From DATDFB01 sp035276475 (GTDB taxonomy: Bacteria > Acidobacteriota > Thermoanaerobaculia > Gp7-AA8), in the NCBI GenBank assembly GCA_035276475.1, contig DATELQ010000036.1, positions 1 through 64,000 of the forward strand: 64,000 nt of DNA. Direction: 5' to 3'. Below the pieces are notes generated by a model, which made no database searches, had not been told where the DNA came from, and saw nothing but the letters and a program-made list of their open reading frames with translations. The position numbers and the translations under genes were made by a program. Every line of letters starts with the position of its first letter. The stretch's first letter is position 1. Shown one piece after another: positions 1 to 9,200 of the stretch.

Positions 1-1357
1 CGTGGCGGATGGCGTTGGCGACGAGGTTCTGCACGGCGCGCGTGAGGGCGTCGGCGTCGCCGCCGACCGCCGGCACGCCGCTCGCGATTTGCGTCTCGAT
101 CTTCACCTTCGCCTCCTCGGCCAGCCATCCGCACTGCGCGACCGCGTCCTCGACGACGGCGCGCACGTCGACGGCGGTAACGCTCGCCGGGACGCGGCGC
201 GACTGCATGCCGGCGAAGTCGAGGACCTGCGCGACGGTCTCGGACAGCCGCCGCGACTCCTTCACGATCATGGCGCCGTAGCGCGTCACTTGATCGCGTT
301 CGCCGACGATGCCGTCCGCGAGGTTTTGTCCCGCCGAGGTGAGCGCGGCGAGCGGCGTGTTGAGCTCGTGCGTGATGCCGGCGACGAACTCGAGCTGCTG
401 CACGCGCAGCCGTTCCGCGCGGCGCGCCAGCACCGCGAGCAACACGAAGCTGCCGAGGAGCAGCGCCAGGATGGCGAAGCTGATGCCGAGGTTGCGGCGG
501 CGCGCGGCGGCGACGATCTCGGTCAGCGGAATACCGCGCGGACGAATGGCGAGGCGCCAGTACGCGCGCGGCGCGTCGGGAGCGTTGCGTCCCGGGCCGG
601 CGACGAGCGTCGGCACCACGACGGCGTCACCCTTGGGATCGGGCGCGTCGCCGCTGAGCAAGGTGACGTCGGTATCGGGCAGCGTCTGCGCCGCCATGTC
701 CTGAACGAGACTCGCGAGCGCGGCGCGGTCCAACGCGATGATCAACGTCGTCCGCCGAGGACGTGCCTGCGGCGGCGGTGCGAATGGCCGCTCGCGCGGC
801 GGCGGTGGACCGCCATCCATCCACGGCGGCGGGTTCGGCGGGCGCCGTTCCGGCGGCGGTGGATTGGGCCGCGCCTCCGGGCGCAGCGGCGTGATGACCG
901 CAGGGATCTCCGCAACGATCGGCGTCCGCCGCACAGCCGGCATGTCCGGCCCGGCGCGCACCACCGGGCGGACCGCATCGAGCGCGGCGTTCCACGGAAC
1001 GGGCACGAGCGCGCCGCTGCCGGTGTCGAGGCGCGAGAGCTCGATCGAGTCGCCGTCGGTGTCGGCCGCGTAGATCGCCGCGATCAGCTTCGGATCGCGC
1101 GCGCCGCTCTTCCATTCTTCATAGCGCCGCAGCAGCCCCGCCGCGTCGCGCGGCGCCTGGTCGAAGACGTCGTGCGCGCGCATGGCCTCGCGCGTGAGCT
1201 CGTCGCCGAGGCGGCGGGCGGCGACGTCGAGCGCGCCGCGGCGGCGCTGTTCGTCGGCGTCGCTCAGATCGTTGATCCAGCGCACTTGCAGCGTCGCCAG
1301 CACGGCCAGCGCGACGACGAGCAGCGTCGCCACCACGAGGAGCCACGGACGTTGCAT
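1..1357 (-). CDS. Sensor histidine kinase, C-terminus cut by window edge
   Basis: Membrane-bound two-component sensor kinase read on the minus strand; the reading frame stays open to base 1, so the gene continues outside. It starts MQRPWLLVVATLL with an N-terminal membrane segment. A periplasmic sensor part follows, with a striking proline-rich stretch (about residues 160-205). A second membrane segment precedes the dimerisation box VAGITHELNTPLAAL (phospho-acceptor His near residue 329). The last visible residues, QNLVANAIRH, are the N-box of the ATP-binding domain; the G-boxes are lost. It diverges from a Spy/CpxP-like gene, a pairing typical of envelope-stress systems. Its response regulator is presumably further left. 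The ligand is unknown; the kinase assignment is secure. Confidence 0.9.
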   Translation of the reverse strand, partial: MQRPWLLVVATLLVVALAVLATLQVRWINDLSDADEQRRRGALDVAARRLGDELTREAMRAHDVFDQAPRDAAGLLRRYEEWKSGARDPKLIAAIYAADTDGDSIELSRLDTGSGALVPVPWNAALDAVRPVVRAGPDMPAVRRTPIVAEIPAVITPLRPEARPNPPPPERRPPNPPPWMDGGPPPPRERPFAPPPQARPRRTTLIIALDRAALASLVQDMAAQTLPDTDVTLLSGDAPDPKGDAVVVPTLVAGPGRNAPDAPRAYWRLAIRPRGIPLTEIVAAARRRNLGISFAILALLLGSFVLLAVLARRAERLRVQQLEFVAGITHELNTPLAALTSAGQNLADGIVGERDQVTRYGAMIVKESRRLSETVAQVLDFAGMQSRRVPASVTAVDVRAVVEDAVAQCGWLAEEAKVKIETQIASGVPAVGGDADALTRAVQNLVANAIRH

Positions 1358-1415
1358 TTGCGCCGAGTCTACACGTCCGCGCGCGGCCGGAATCGCTGTT
1401 ACGGGTGCTTTTTAC

Positions 1416-1448
1416 ACCGCTTACAAACCGCTTGCGAACGCTTGATGA
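1416..1448. promoter_or_regulatory. Direct-repeat array in divergent kinase/Spy-like promoter region
   Basis: Three CGCTT cores lie at 1418, 1429 and 1439, about one helical turn apart (11 and 10 bp), each followed by an A-rich or GA triplet. The array sits in the 146-bp space between the sensor kinase and the Spy-like gene. Helically phased direct repeats are the usual binding format for OmpR/PhoB-family regulators, so this may be the site of the cognate regulator. The repeats are visible; the function is inferred. Confidence 0.4.
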
Positions 1449-1503
1449 ACGCCGTTCAGCAAATGCCTATCGTGATCGTCACATGCGGCAAGGAGACAAC
1501 GAC

Positions 1504-1833
1504 ATGAAACGAACGCTCATCATCCTCACCTTGGTCGCCGCCATCGCGATTCCCGCCGCCGCGCAGCCGGCACCTCCGCCCCCGCGCAACAACGCGCTCG
1601 CCGATTACCTGCAGCTCACCGACGCGCAGAAGAGCGCGTGGCAGGCGGCGCACACGGAGTTCGACGCGGCGATGAAGGCCGCACACGACGCGCTGGAGGC
1701 GAAGCTGACGGCGACGCTGACGCCGGAACAGAGGACGAAGTTCGAGGCCTTCAAGGCCGCGCGCGAGTTCCTGCAGCAGCACGGGCCGCAGCCGGGCGCG
1801 GGTCCGAGCCGGCCGCCTCTGCCGCCGCGGTAG
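1504..1833 (+). CDS. Spy/CpxP-like periplasmic LTXXQ-motif protein
   Basis: Small exported protein of 109 residues. Signal peptide MKRTLIILTLVAAIAIPAAAQ is followed by a proline patch and a helical body. That body carries the LTxxQ-type pattern twice in spirit: 'LQLTDAQKSAWQ' and 'TLTPEQRTKFEAF'. This is the hallmark of the Spy/CpxP/ZraP family of periplasmic chaperones and metal sensors. The tail is Pro/Gly-rich. The start was chosen because AAGGAG lies 8 nt upstream of ATG 1504. It diverges from the sensor kinase, and CpxP/Spy-type proteins commonly feed back on such kinases; a shared regulon is inferred. The specific ligand (misfolded protein or metal) cannot be read from sequence. Confidence 0.7.
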   Translation: MKRTLIILTLVAAIAIPAAAQPAPPPPRNNALADYLQLTDAQKSAWQAAHTEFDAAMKAAHDALEAKLTATLTPEQRTKFEAFKAAREFLQQHGPQPGAGPSRPPLPPR

Positions 1834-1850
1834 TCCATCGCGTCCGCGCC

Positions 1851-1944
1851 GAGGGCGGGCTTGTGGTCCCCCAGAGGAGAAACTGAACTGGACATCAGCG
1901 GGCGTGTCGCCCGAGCTCCTCTGGCGGGCCGCAAGCCCGCCCTC
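1851..1944. repeat. 29-bp imperfect inverted repeat upstream of purL
   Basis: Left arm 1851-1879 and right arm 1916-1944 are reverse complements with three mismatches (outer part GAGGGCGGGCTTG / CAAGCCCGCCCTC), separated by 36 nt. It fills the gap between the Spy-like gene and purL and ends 20 nt before the purL ATG. It could act as terminator for the upstream gene, as a REP-like element, or both. There is no U-tract after the stem. Confidence 0.6.
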
Positions 1945-1964
1945 ACCTTCTACAATCGCATTTC

Positions 1965-4214
1965 ATGCAGGTCACAGCCGACGTCGTCGCCTCGCACGGC
2001 ATCACTCCCGACGAATACCAGCGCATCGAGCAAATCCTAGGGCGCGTCCCGAACTACACGGAGCTCGGCATCTTCTCCGTGATGTGGTCGGAGCACTGCT
2101 CATACAAGTCGAGCCGCGTACATCTGCGCAACTTCCCGACGAGCGGGCCGCGCGTGGTGCAGGGGCCGGGCGAGAACGCCGGCGTGATCGACATCGGCGA
2201 CGGCTGGGTGGCGGCGTTCAAGATGGAGTCGCACAACCATCCGTCGTACATCGAGCCGTACCAGGGCGCGGCGACGGGCGTCGGCGGGATCCTGCGCGAC
2301 ATCTTCACCATGGGCGCGCGGCCGATCGCCTGCCTCGACTCGCTGCGCTTCGGCGAGCTCGACGCGCCGCGGATGAAGTACCTCGTCGACGGCGTGGTGC
2401 GCGGCATCGCCGGCTACGGGAACTGCATCGGCATCCCGACGGTGGGCGGTGAGACGTCGTTCCACGGCTGCTACAACGGGAACATCCTCGTCAATGTCTT
2501 CGCCCTCGGCGTGGCCAAGCGCGACGGCATCTTCAAAGGGACGGCGACGGGCGTCGGGAACCCGGTGATCTACGTCGGCTCGAAGACGGGACGCGACGGC
2601 ATCCACGGCGCGACGATGGCCTCGGCGGAGTTCGACGAGACCTCGGAGGAGAAGCGCCCGACGGTGCAGGTGGGCGATCCGTTCACGGAGAAGCTGCTGC
2701 TCGAGGCGTGTCTGGAGATCATGGCCACGGACGCGATCGTCGGGATTCAGGACATGGGGGCGGCGGGGCTGACGTCGTCGTCGTTCGAGATGGCGGGGCG
2801 GGCGGGGACGGGGATTCGGCTCGACCTCGACCGCGTGCCGGTGCGCGAGAGCGGCATGACGCCGTACGAGATCATGCTCAGCGAGTCGCAGGAGCGGATG
2901 CTGATCGTGGCCAAGCGCGGCCGCGAGGACGAGGTCGTGCGCGTGTTCGAGAAGTGGGATTTGAACGCGGCAATCGTCGGCTCCGTGACGGATGACGGGC
3001 TGGTTCGCATCTTCTTTCACGGTGAAGAAGTGGCGGCGATTCCGGTGGAGCCGATCTCGACGGAGGCGCCGGTGTATTCGCGGCCGATGTCTGCGCGTGA
3101 GGTTGCGCCGCCGTTGTCGCGCTCTCGTGTCGACGATTCCGAGCTCACCGAGGATTTGTTGCACCTCGTTGCGTCGCCGAATCTATGCTCGAAGCACTGG
3201 ATCTACGAGCAGTACGACACGACCGTGCGCACGAATACGGTGGCGAAGCCGGAGCGGCGCGACGCGGCGATCGTCCGTGTGAAGGGGAACGGGCGCGCGC
3301 TGGCGATGACCTCCGACGTCAATCCCCTTTACTGCTATCTCGATCCGTACGAAGGCGGCAAGCAGGCGGTGGCCGAGGCAGCGCGGAACGTGGCCGCTTC
3401 CGGGGCGCGTCCCGTCGCCATCACCGATTGCCTGAACTTCGGCTCGCCCGAGCGGCCGGAGATCATGTGGCAGTTCTCCGAGTGCATCCGCGGAATCAGC
3501 GACGCCTGCCGCGCTCTCGAAACACCCGTCGTTTCGGGCAATGTGTCGTTCTACAACGAGACCGAGGGGCGGCCGATCTATCCGACGCCGACGGTGGGCA
3601 TGGTGGGGATCTGCTCTTCACCGGGTTGCGACCTGCAGTTTCCCGAGGCTGGGTTGGACGTCGTGCTCCTCGGCGCAACATTCGACGAGCTCGGCGGCTC
3701 CGAGTGGGCGCAACTGCGGCTCGGCTCTGTCGTCGCCTCGCCTCCCCGCGTCGACCTCGATCGCGAGCGAGCGCTCGTCGAGTGCCTCCTCGCGCTGCAC
3801 GAGCACCGCGCGATTCGCAGTGCCCACGATGTGTCGAACGGAGGGCTCGCCGTCGCCCTCGCCGAGTGCGCGACCGACGACATCGGCTGCCACGTCGACC
3901 TCTTTGGTCATGCCGATGATCTCGACGCCGTCGCGCTTCTCTTCAGCGAGTCGCAAGCCCGCGCCGTCGTCTCCACCCCCCGCCCCGAGGAGGTGCTCCG
4001 CATCGCGCGCGAGCACAGCGTGCCGGCGCAGCGCATCGGCCGCACCGTCGCCGCAGCGTTCGTGATCGAGCGCCGCGGCGTCCCCCTCATCCGCACGAAC
4101 GCCGTCGAGCTCGCGCGGATCTGGCGCAGCGCGTTCGGGCTGCTACTCGGCGGAGACTCCGCGGAGGATGTGATTCGTGGGGTGGGGGAAGAGGCGGAGT
4201 TGATTGCGCATTAA
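1965..4214 (+). CDS. purL: Phosphoribosylformylglycinamidine synthase subunit PurL
   Basis: Fourth step of purine synthesis: ATP-dependent conversion of FGAR to FGAM, with ammonia delivered by PurQ and PurS. The 749 residues fit the small (PurL-only) type rather than the fused 1300-residue enzyme. Recognisable blocks include the N-terminal YTELGIFSVMWSEHCSYKSS, the AIRS-type ATP-binding segment GGILRDIFTMGARPIA, and the second AIRS half with LNFGSPERPEIMWQF and SGNVSFYNE. Translation probably starts at ATG 1965. purF follows after one small gene, so this is a purine locus; purQ and purS are not in the window. Confidence 0.97.
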   Translation: MQVTADVVASHGITPDEYQRIEQILGRVPNYTELGIFSVMWSEHCSYKSSRVHLRNFPTSGPRVVQGPGENAGVIDIGDGWVAAFKMESHNHPSYIEPYQGAATGVGGILRDIFTMGARPIACLDSLRFGELDAPRMKYLVDGVVRGIAGYGNCIGIPTVGGETSFHGCYNGNILVNVFALGVAKRDGIFKGTATGVGNPVIYVGSKTGRDGIHGATMASAEFDETSEEKRPTVQVGDPFTEKLLLEACLEIMATDAIVGIQDMGAAGLTSSSFEMAGRAGTGIRLDLDRVPVRESGMTPYEIMLSESQERMLIVAKRGREDEVVRVFEKWDLNAAIVGSVTDDGLVRIFFHGEEVAAIPVEPISTEAPVYSRPMSAREVAPPLSRSRVDDSELTEDLLHLVASPNLCSKHWIYEQYDTTVRTNTVAKPERRDAAIVRVKGNGRALAMTSDVNPLYCYLDPYEGGKQAVAEAARNVAASGARPVAITDCLNFGSPERPEIMWQFSECIRGISDACRALETPVVSGNVSFYNETEGRPIYPTPTVGMVGICSSPGCDLQFPEAGLDVVLLGATFDELGGSEWAQLRLGSVVASPPRVDLDRERALVECLLALHEHRAIRSAHDVSNGGLAVALAECATDDIGCHVDLFGHADDLDAVALLFSESQARAVVSTPRPEEVLRIAREHSVPAQRIGRTVAAAFVIERRGVPLIRTNAVELARIWRSAFGLLLGGDSAEDVIRGVGEEAELIAH

Positions 4215-4238
4215 ATCTGCCGAGGTACACTCGGGGAG

Positions 4239-4568
4239 ATGAAGACCGCGGGGATCGACGAGCTTCGAGCGCACATCGACGACTACATCGATGCTCTGAA
4301 GCATGGCAAGGCAGTCGAGATCATCGACGGCGGCAAGACGATCGGCCACCTTAGACCGACGTACGAATATGTGAAAGAAATCGCGGACGGTTTTCGCGAG
4401 CGCGGCGAGGGGCTGTCAATCGAACAGTGGCTCGATTACCTCGTGGAGGCCGGCGCGGCGCGGCGAGGCAGCGGGTCGCTACCGGACGACTTCCTGACAC
4501 GCCCGCTACCCAAATTCGAACACAGTGTTCTGGAACAGCTGCTCGAAGATCGCCACAGCGACGACTGA
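4239..4568 (+). CDS. Phd/YefM-family antitoxin-like protein, orphan
   Basis: 109-residue protein whose first 45 residues match the Phd/YefM DNA-binding fold: MKTAGIDELRAHIDDYIDAL, a basic turn, then VEIIDGGKTIGHLRP. The acidic C-terminus (SVLEQLLEDRHSDD) resembles the toxin-neutralising tail. In a canonical type II module a VapC, Doc or YoeB toxin overlaps or closely follows, but purF comes next, with 95 nt between and no toxin-sized frame. It starts 24 nt after purL and may be co-transcribed with the purine genes. It is either a solitary antitoxin, a remnant of a module, or a repurposed repressor. Family call good, role unknown. Confidence 0.65.
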   Translation: MKTAGIDELRAHIDDYIDALKHGKAVEIIDGGKTIGHLRPTYEYVKEIADGFRERGEGLSIEQWLDYLVEAGAARRGSGSLPDDFLTRPLPKFEHSVLEQLLEDRHSDD

Positions 4569-4663
4569 CCTCGCCTCCGCCGCCCGCGCCGAGGGCTTTC
4601 CAGTCCTGCCCTGATTGCCGGATTTCCGCTGCGCTACACTCTGTTTCACAGGGCTCCGGCGCT

Positions 4664-6148
4664 ATGTTCGACAAGTTCAGAGAAGAGTGCGGTGTCTTCG
4701 GCGTTCTCAACCATCGGGACGCGGCGAACATCGTCTATCTCGGGCTCTATGCGTTGCAGCATCGCGGGCAGGAGAGCGCGGGCATTGCCTCCGTCTCGCT
4801 GAACCCGGTCCATTCCGACGGGAACATCGGCGAGTCCATCGGCTCCAGCGGTGCGGGGGAGCAGATCATCGCGCCGGGGACGCCGCAAATCCACGTCGAG
4901 AAAGAGATGGGGCACGTCGCCGACGTCTTCGGGCCGGAGCGGCTGGCGCGGCTGCCGGGGCAGGCAGCCATCGGGCACGTCCGCTACTCCACTGCGGGCG
5001 GCTCCATGCTCTGCAACGCCCAGCCGATTGTCGCGTCGACCAGCAAAGGGCCGATCGCTCTCGCGCACAACGGGAACCTCGTCAACGGTGCGGACATCCG
5101 CCGCCAGCTCGAGCAGCAGGGCGCCATCTTCAACACCATGTCGGACACCGAGGTCGTCGTGCACCTCATCGCGCGGTCGCCGGAGCCCGACGTCGAGCGC
5201 GCCTTCATCGACGCCCTCTCGCGTGTGCGCGGCGCGTACTCCGTTGCGCTCCTCGCGCCGGGGCGCATCTACGTCGCGCGCGATCCGCACGGCTTTCGGC
5301 CGCTCGTTCTCGGCAAGCTCGACGACGCGTTTGTCGTCTCCTCCGAGACCTGCGCCTTCGACCTCATCGAAGCCCAGACCCTGCGCGAAGTCCGCGCCGG
5401 CGAAGTGCTCGTCATCGACGCGAACGGCATCCGCACCGTCCATCAATTCGATTCGCCGCGCGAGGCGCGCTGCGTCTTCGAGCACGTCTACTTCGCGCGC
5501 CCCGACTCCGTCGTCTTCGGCAACAACGTGGCCGAGGTGCGGAAGCGCTTCGGCGCGCAGCTCGCGCGCGAGCACCCGGTCGACGCCGACATCGTCGTTC
5601 CCGTCCCGGACTCCGGCGTCTTCGCCGCGCTCGGTTACGCGCAGGAGTCGGGCATCCGCTACGAGTTCGGGCTCGTGCGCAACCACTACGTCGGGCGCAC
5701 CTTCATCGAGCCGAAGCAATCCATCCGCAACTTCGGCGTGAAGATCAAGCTCAACCCCGTGCGCGAGATCGTCGAAGGGAAGCGCATCGTCCTCGTCGAC
5801 GACTCCATCGTACGCGGCACCACGTCGAAGAAGATCGTGCGCATGCTCAAGCAGTTCGGGGCGAAGGAAGTGCACATGCGCATCTCCTCGCCGCCGACCA
5901 CCGGCCCGTGCTACTACGGCATCGACACGCCGCAGCGCCGCGACCTCATCGCCAGCGCCAGCTCCGTCGAGGAGATCCGCGATTTCATCGAAGCCGACAC
6001 GCTCGGATATCTCTCCGAGGAGGGGATGCTCGAGGCCGTGCGCAACGGCGACGACCCGCAGCGCCTCTACTGCACCGCGTGCTTCACCGGGAAGTATCCG
6101 ATGGTGAACGACGACGTCGAGATGGCGGCGATAGCGATTGGCGGTTAG
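4664..6148 (+). CDS. purF: Amidophosphoribosyltransferase PurF
   Basis: First committed step of purine synthesis: PRPP plus glutamine gives phosphoribosylamine. ATG 4664 was chosen because it yields the short propeptide MFDKFREE followed by the catalytic Cys9 of the N-terminal-nucleophile glutaminase domain (CGVFGVLNH). The PRPP-binding loop is VLVDDSIVRGTTS. Cysteines in EARCVFEH, GPCYYG and LYCTACFTGKYPM match the [4Fe-4S] ligands of the Bacillus-type enzyme, so an oxygen-sensitive clustered form is expected. The frame stays open upstream to 4427, but that part overlaps the antitoxin gene. Its TAG stop (6146-6148) lies inside a repeat element. Confidence 0.97.
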   Translation: MFDKFREECGVFGVLNHRDAANIVYLGLYALQHRGQESAGIASVSLNPVHSDGNIGESIGSSGAGEQIIAPGTPQIHVEKEMGHVADVFGPERLARLPGQAAIGHVRYSTAGGSMLCNAQPIVASTSKGPIALAHNGNLVNGADIRRQLEQQGAIFNTMSDTEVVVHLIARSPEPDVERAFIDALSRVRGAYSVALLAPGRIYVARDPHGFRPLVLGKLDDAFVVSSETCAFDLIEAQTLREVRAGEVLVIDANGIRTVHQFDSPREARCVFEHVYFARPDSVVFGNNVAEVRKRFGAQLAREHPVDADIVVPVPDSGVFAALGYAQESGIRYEFGLVRNHYVGRTFIEPKQSIRNFGVKIKLNPVREIVEGKRIVLVDDSIVRGTTSKKIVRMLKQFGAKEVHMRISSPPTTGPCYYGIDTPQRRDLIASASSVEEIRDFIEADTLGYLSEEGMLEAVRNGDDPQRLYCTACFTGKYPMVNDDVEMAAIAIGG

Positions 6149-6210
6149 CGGTTGGCGATTCGGAACGGAAGAGCCCCTAACCGCTAAGCGCGAATCGCTA
6201 ACCGCTATAC
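6133..6210. repeat. GCGRTT-rich palindromic element between convergent purF and c-di-GMP gene
   Basis: Tandem variants of GCGGTTA/GCGATTG run rightwards from the purF end. Their reverse complement runs leftwards from the end of the minus-strand c-di-GMP gene, so the unit can fold as a long stem. The purF TAG (6146-6148) and the opposite gene's TAG (6205-6207, minus strand) are both followed by CGGTT and belong to the repeat. It probably acts as a bidirectional terminator. A second copy lies at 49676-49746. Confidence 0.6.
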
Positions 6211-9200
6211 GTGCACCCACGGCCCGCTCTGCCGCCGATGCTCCGGATGCGCGGCCACGATCGTCGGGATCCGCTCCGCCGCCACCGGCCTGCTGAACAG
6301 ATACCCCTGCGCCGCGTCGCACTTGCGCCGCCGCAGGAAGACCGCCTGCTCCGTCGTCTCCACCCCCTCCGCCACGACGCGCAGGTGCAGATTGCGCGAG
6401 ATGCCGATCACTGCAGAGACGATCGCGGAATCGCCGTCGCTCGTCTCCACGTCGCGGATGAAGAGGCGGTCGATCTTCACGCAGGTGATGGGGAAGCGCT
6501 TCAGGTAATTGAGCGATGAGTAGCCGGTGCCGAAGTCGTCGAGGGAGATGCCGATGCCGAGGCTGCGCAGCGCGTGCAGCACCTCGAGCGAGACCTCGGC
6601 GTTCTGCATCGCTGTCGACTCCGTGATCTCGATCTCCAGCGCGCTTCCCTCGAGTCCCGTCTCCTCCAGCACCCGCTGCACCACGTTGACTAGATCATGC
6701 TGCTGGAACTGCCGCGGCGAGAGATTCACCGCCACCGAGCCGACGTCGACGCCGTTGTCTCGCCAGGTGCGCATCTGCGCGCACGCCGTGCGCAGCACCC
6801 ACTCGCCGAGCGGCACGATCAGCCGGCTCTCCTCGGCCAGCGGAATGAACGACGACGGGTGCACGACGCCGCGCTCCGGGTCGTTCCAGCGCACCAGCGC
6901 CTCCACGGCGATCACCTTGCCGCTGATCAGGCTCACCTGCGGCTGGTAGTGCAGCAAGAGCTCGCCCTCGTGCACGGCGCGGCGGAGGCGCGTCTCCAGC
7001 GACAGCCGCTCCACGGCGCGGCGCTTCATCTCGTCGGTGCAGAGCTGGTACGTGTTCCGCCCCGCTTCTTTCGCGCGGTACATGGCGCTGTCGGCGTTGC
7101 GCAGCAGCGCCTCGGCGTCGGTTCCGTCGACCGGATAGAGGGCGATGCCGATGCTCGCCGAGACTTCGATCGGCGTGTCGGCGATCGTCAGCGGCCGCTC
7201 GATCGACTCCAGGATCTTCTCCGCGACGTTCGCCGCATCCTCGGGATGGCGCAGCTCGGAGAGGATGATCGTGAACTCGTCGCCGCCGAGGCGCGCCACC
7301 GTGTCGTCGTCGCGGATGCACTGCCGCAGCCGGCGCGACATCTCTAACAGCAGCTCGTCGCCCGCGGTGTGGCCGAGCGTGTCGTTGATCGACTTGAAGT
7401 GATCGAGGTCGACGAACATCACGGCCAGCGACTTGCCGTAGCGGCGGCAGCGCGTGAGCGCCTGGGACAGGCGGTCCATGAAGAGCTTGCGGTTCGGGAG
7501 GTTTGTGAGCACGTCGTGGTAGGCGTGGAACTCGATCTGTTCCTCGGCCCGCTTGCGGTCGCTGATGTCGACGACGGTCGAGTGGATGCGGTCGCCGGAG
7601 AGCGTGAGGTTCATCAGCACCCAGACGTTCGTGCCGTCGTGGCGGCGCATCTCCACCTCGACGCTGTTGAGCGTGGTGACGTCGCGCAGCATTGACACCA
7701 GCTCGCCGAGCTCCAGCGGGCGGACGTAGAACTCGCTCATCATCTGGCCGAGAAGATCGGCGTGGTTGTGGCCGAGCATGGCCGCGAACGTGGAGTTGCA
7801 GTCGACGACGAAGCCGTCCGGGCGCGTGACGCAGACGCCGGCGGCGTTCTGCTCGAAGAGGAGCCGGTAGCGCAGCTCCGACTCGCGCAGCGCCGACTCC
7901 GCGGCGAAGCGCGCCGTGACGTCGCGGAAGCTCCAGACGCGCATCGTCGCCCCGCCCTCGACGGCGCGGCCGATCGAGTAGCGCTCGAAGCGGCGGCCGT
8001 CCTTGAACTCGAGGAGGTCGAAGCTCTCCGCCTGCGGCTGCTGGTAGAGCGCGTCGACGGTGCGGACGTAGTCGTGCGGATTGATGAGCTGCTCGACGAT
8101 GTGCGCCGTGATGATGCGGTCGTTCGACATCGCCAGGAGATTCGACGGGATGCGCCACATGTCGATGAAGCGCTGGTTGTACGTGAGCACGCGGCCGCCG
8201 GCGCCGATGACGAGGATGCCGTCGGCGGTGCACTCCAGCGTCGACTCCAGCAGCGTGAGCGCGCGGCGGATCTGCCGCTCCGCTTCTTTGCGCTCGCGCA
8301 TGTCGCGGCCGATCATGATCGCGCCGGCGGGCTCGCCGTCGTCGACGATCGGCGCGATCGAGATCGTCAGCTCAACGCTCTTCCCATCCTTGGCCTGGAA
8401 CGCGTGCTCCTCGGTGCGCACGGTGCGGCGGCGCAGCGACGACGAGAACGTCTCGTCGTCCTTGGCGATGAGGTCCTCGAGGCGCCGGCCGATGAGCTCG
8501 TGCTCGTCGTAGCCGAGGAGGCGCTCCGCGGCGGCGTTGACGAGCTGGATCTGGCCCTGGCGGTCGCAGACGAAGAGCGCGTCCGCCATCGTGCCGATGA
8601 TCTCGCGCGCCGCCAGCGACGGCGAGATGGCGATGATGTCGTAGCGCCGGAACGCGAACGCGGCGAGGCAGACGAAGGCGAGGATCGGGATGTAGCCGCC
8701 CGGGTAGACCGGCACGCCGAACTTCGGCAGGTAGTCGACGCAGCCGAGGTAGGCGATCGCGAAGGCGGCGATCATCATCCGGATGCGCTGCCGCTCCACG
8801 CCGCGCGCGGCGGGATAGGCGATGATGAACTCCACGAGCGCGGCCACGAGGTAGCCGAAGAAGAAGACGAGGAAGGGGATCGTGAGCTCGCCGCCGTAGC
8901 GCGGATAGAAGCCCCACCAGTAGTGCTGCACGCGCGTGACGAGGAGCTGCGTCGGCACCGCCATCGTGACGAAAACGAGGCCGAGGATCCAGCCGATGAG
9001 CGTGTGCGTGCGGCGCTGCCGGCCGATGCGCAGCATCTCCACGGTGAACTGATAGATCGCCGGCGCGATCAGCGGCACGCCGGCGTAGCCGAGGCGCGCC
9101 CAAATGAGCGCCGCGCGCGCGTCGTCCGCGCAGTACATGAAGCTGTAGGCGCAGAGCCAGAGCGACGCGCTCGTGGTCATGCCGAAAAACGCGGCGGTGA

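Noticed and set aside
2..1507. A 501-codon plus-strand open frame over the left edge
   Set aside because: It is antisense to the sensor kinase, whose minus-strand translation has clear kinase boxes. The plus-strand product is Arg/Ala-rich with no domain, as expected for GC-rich antisense DNA.
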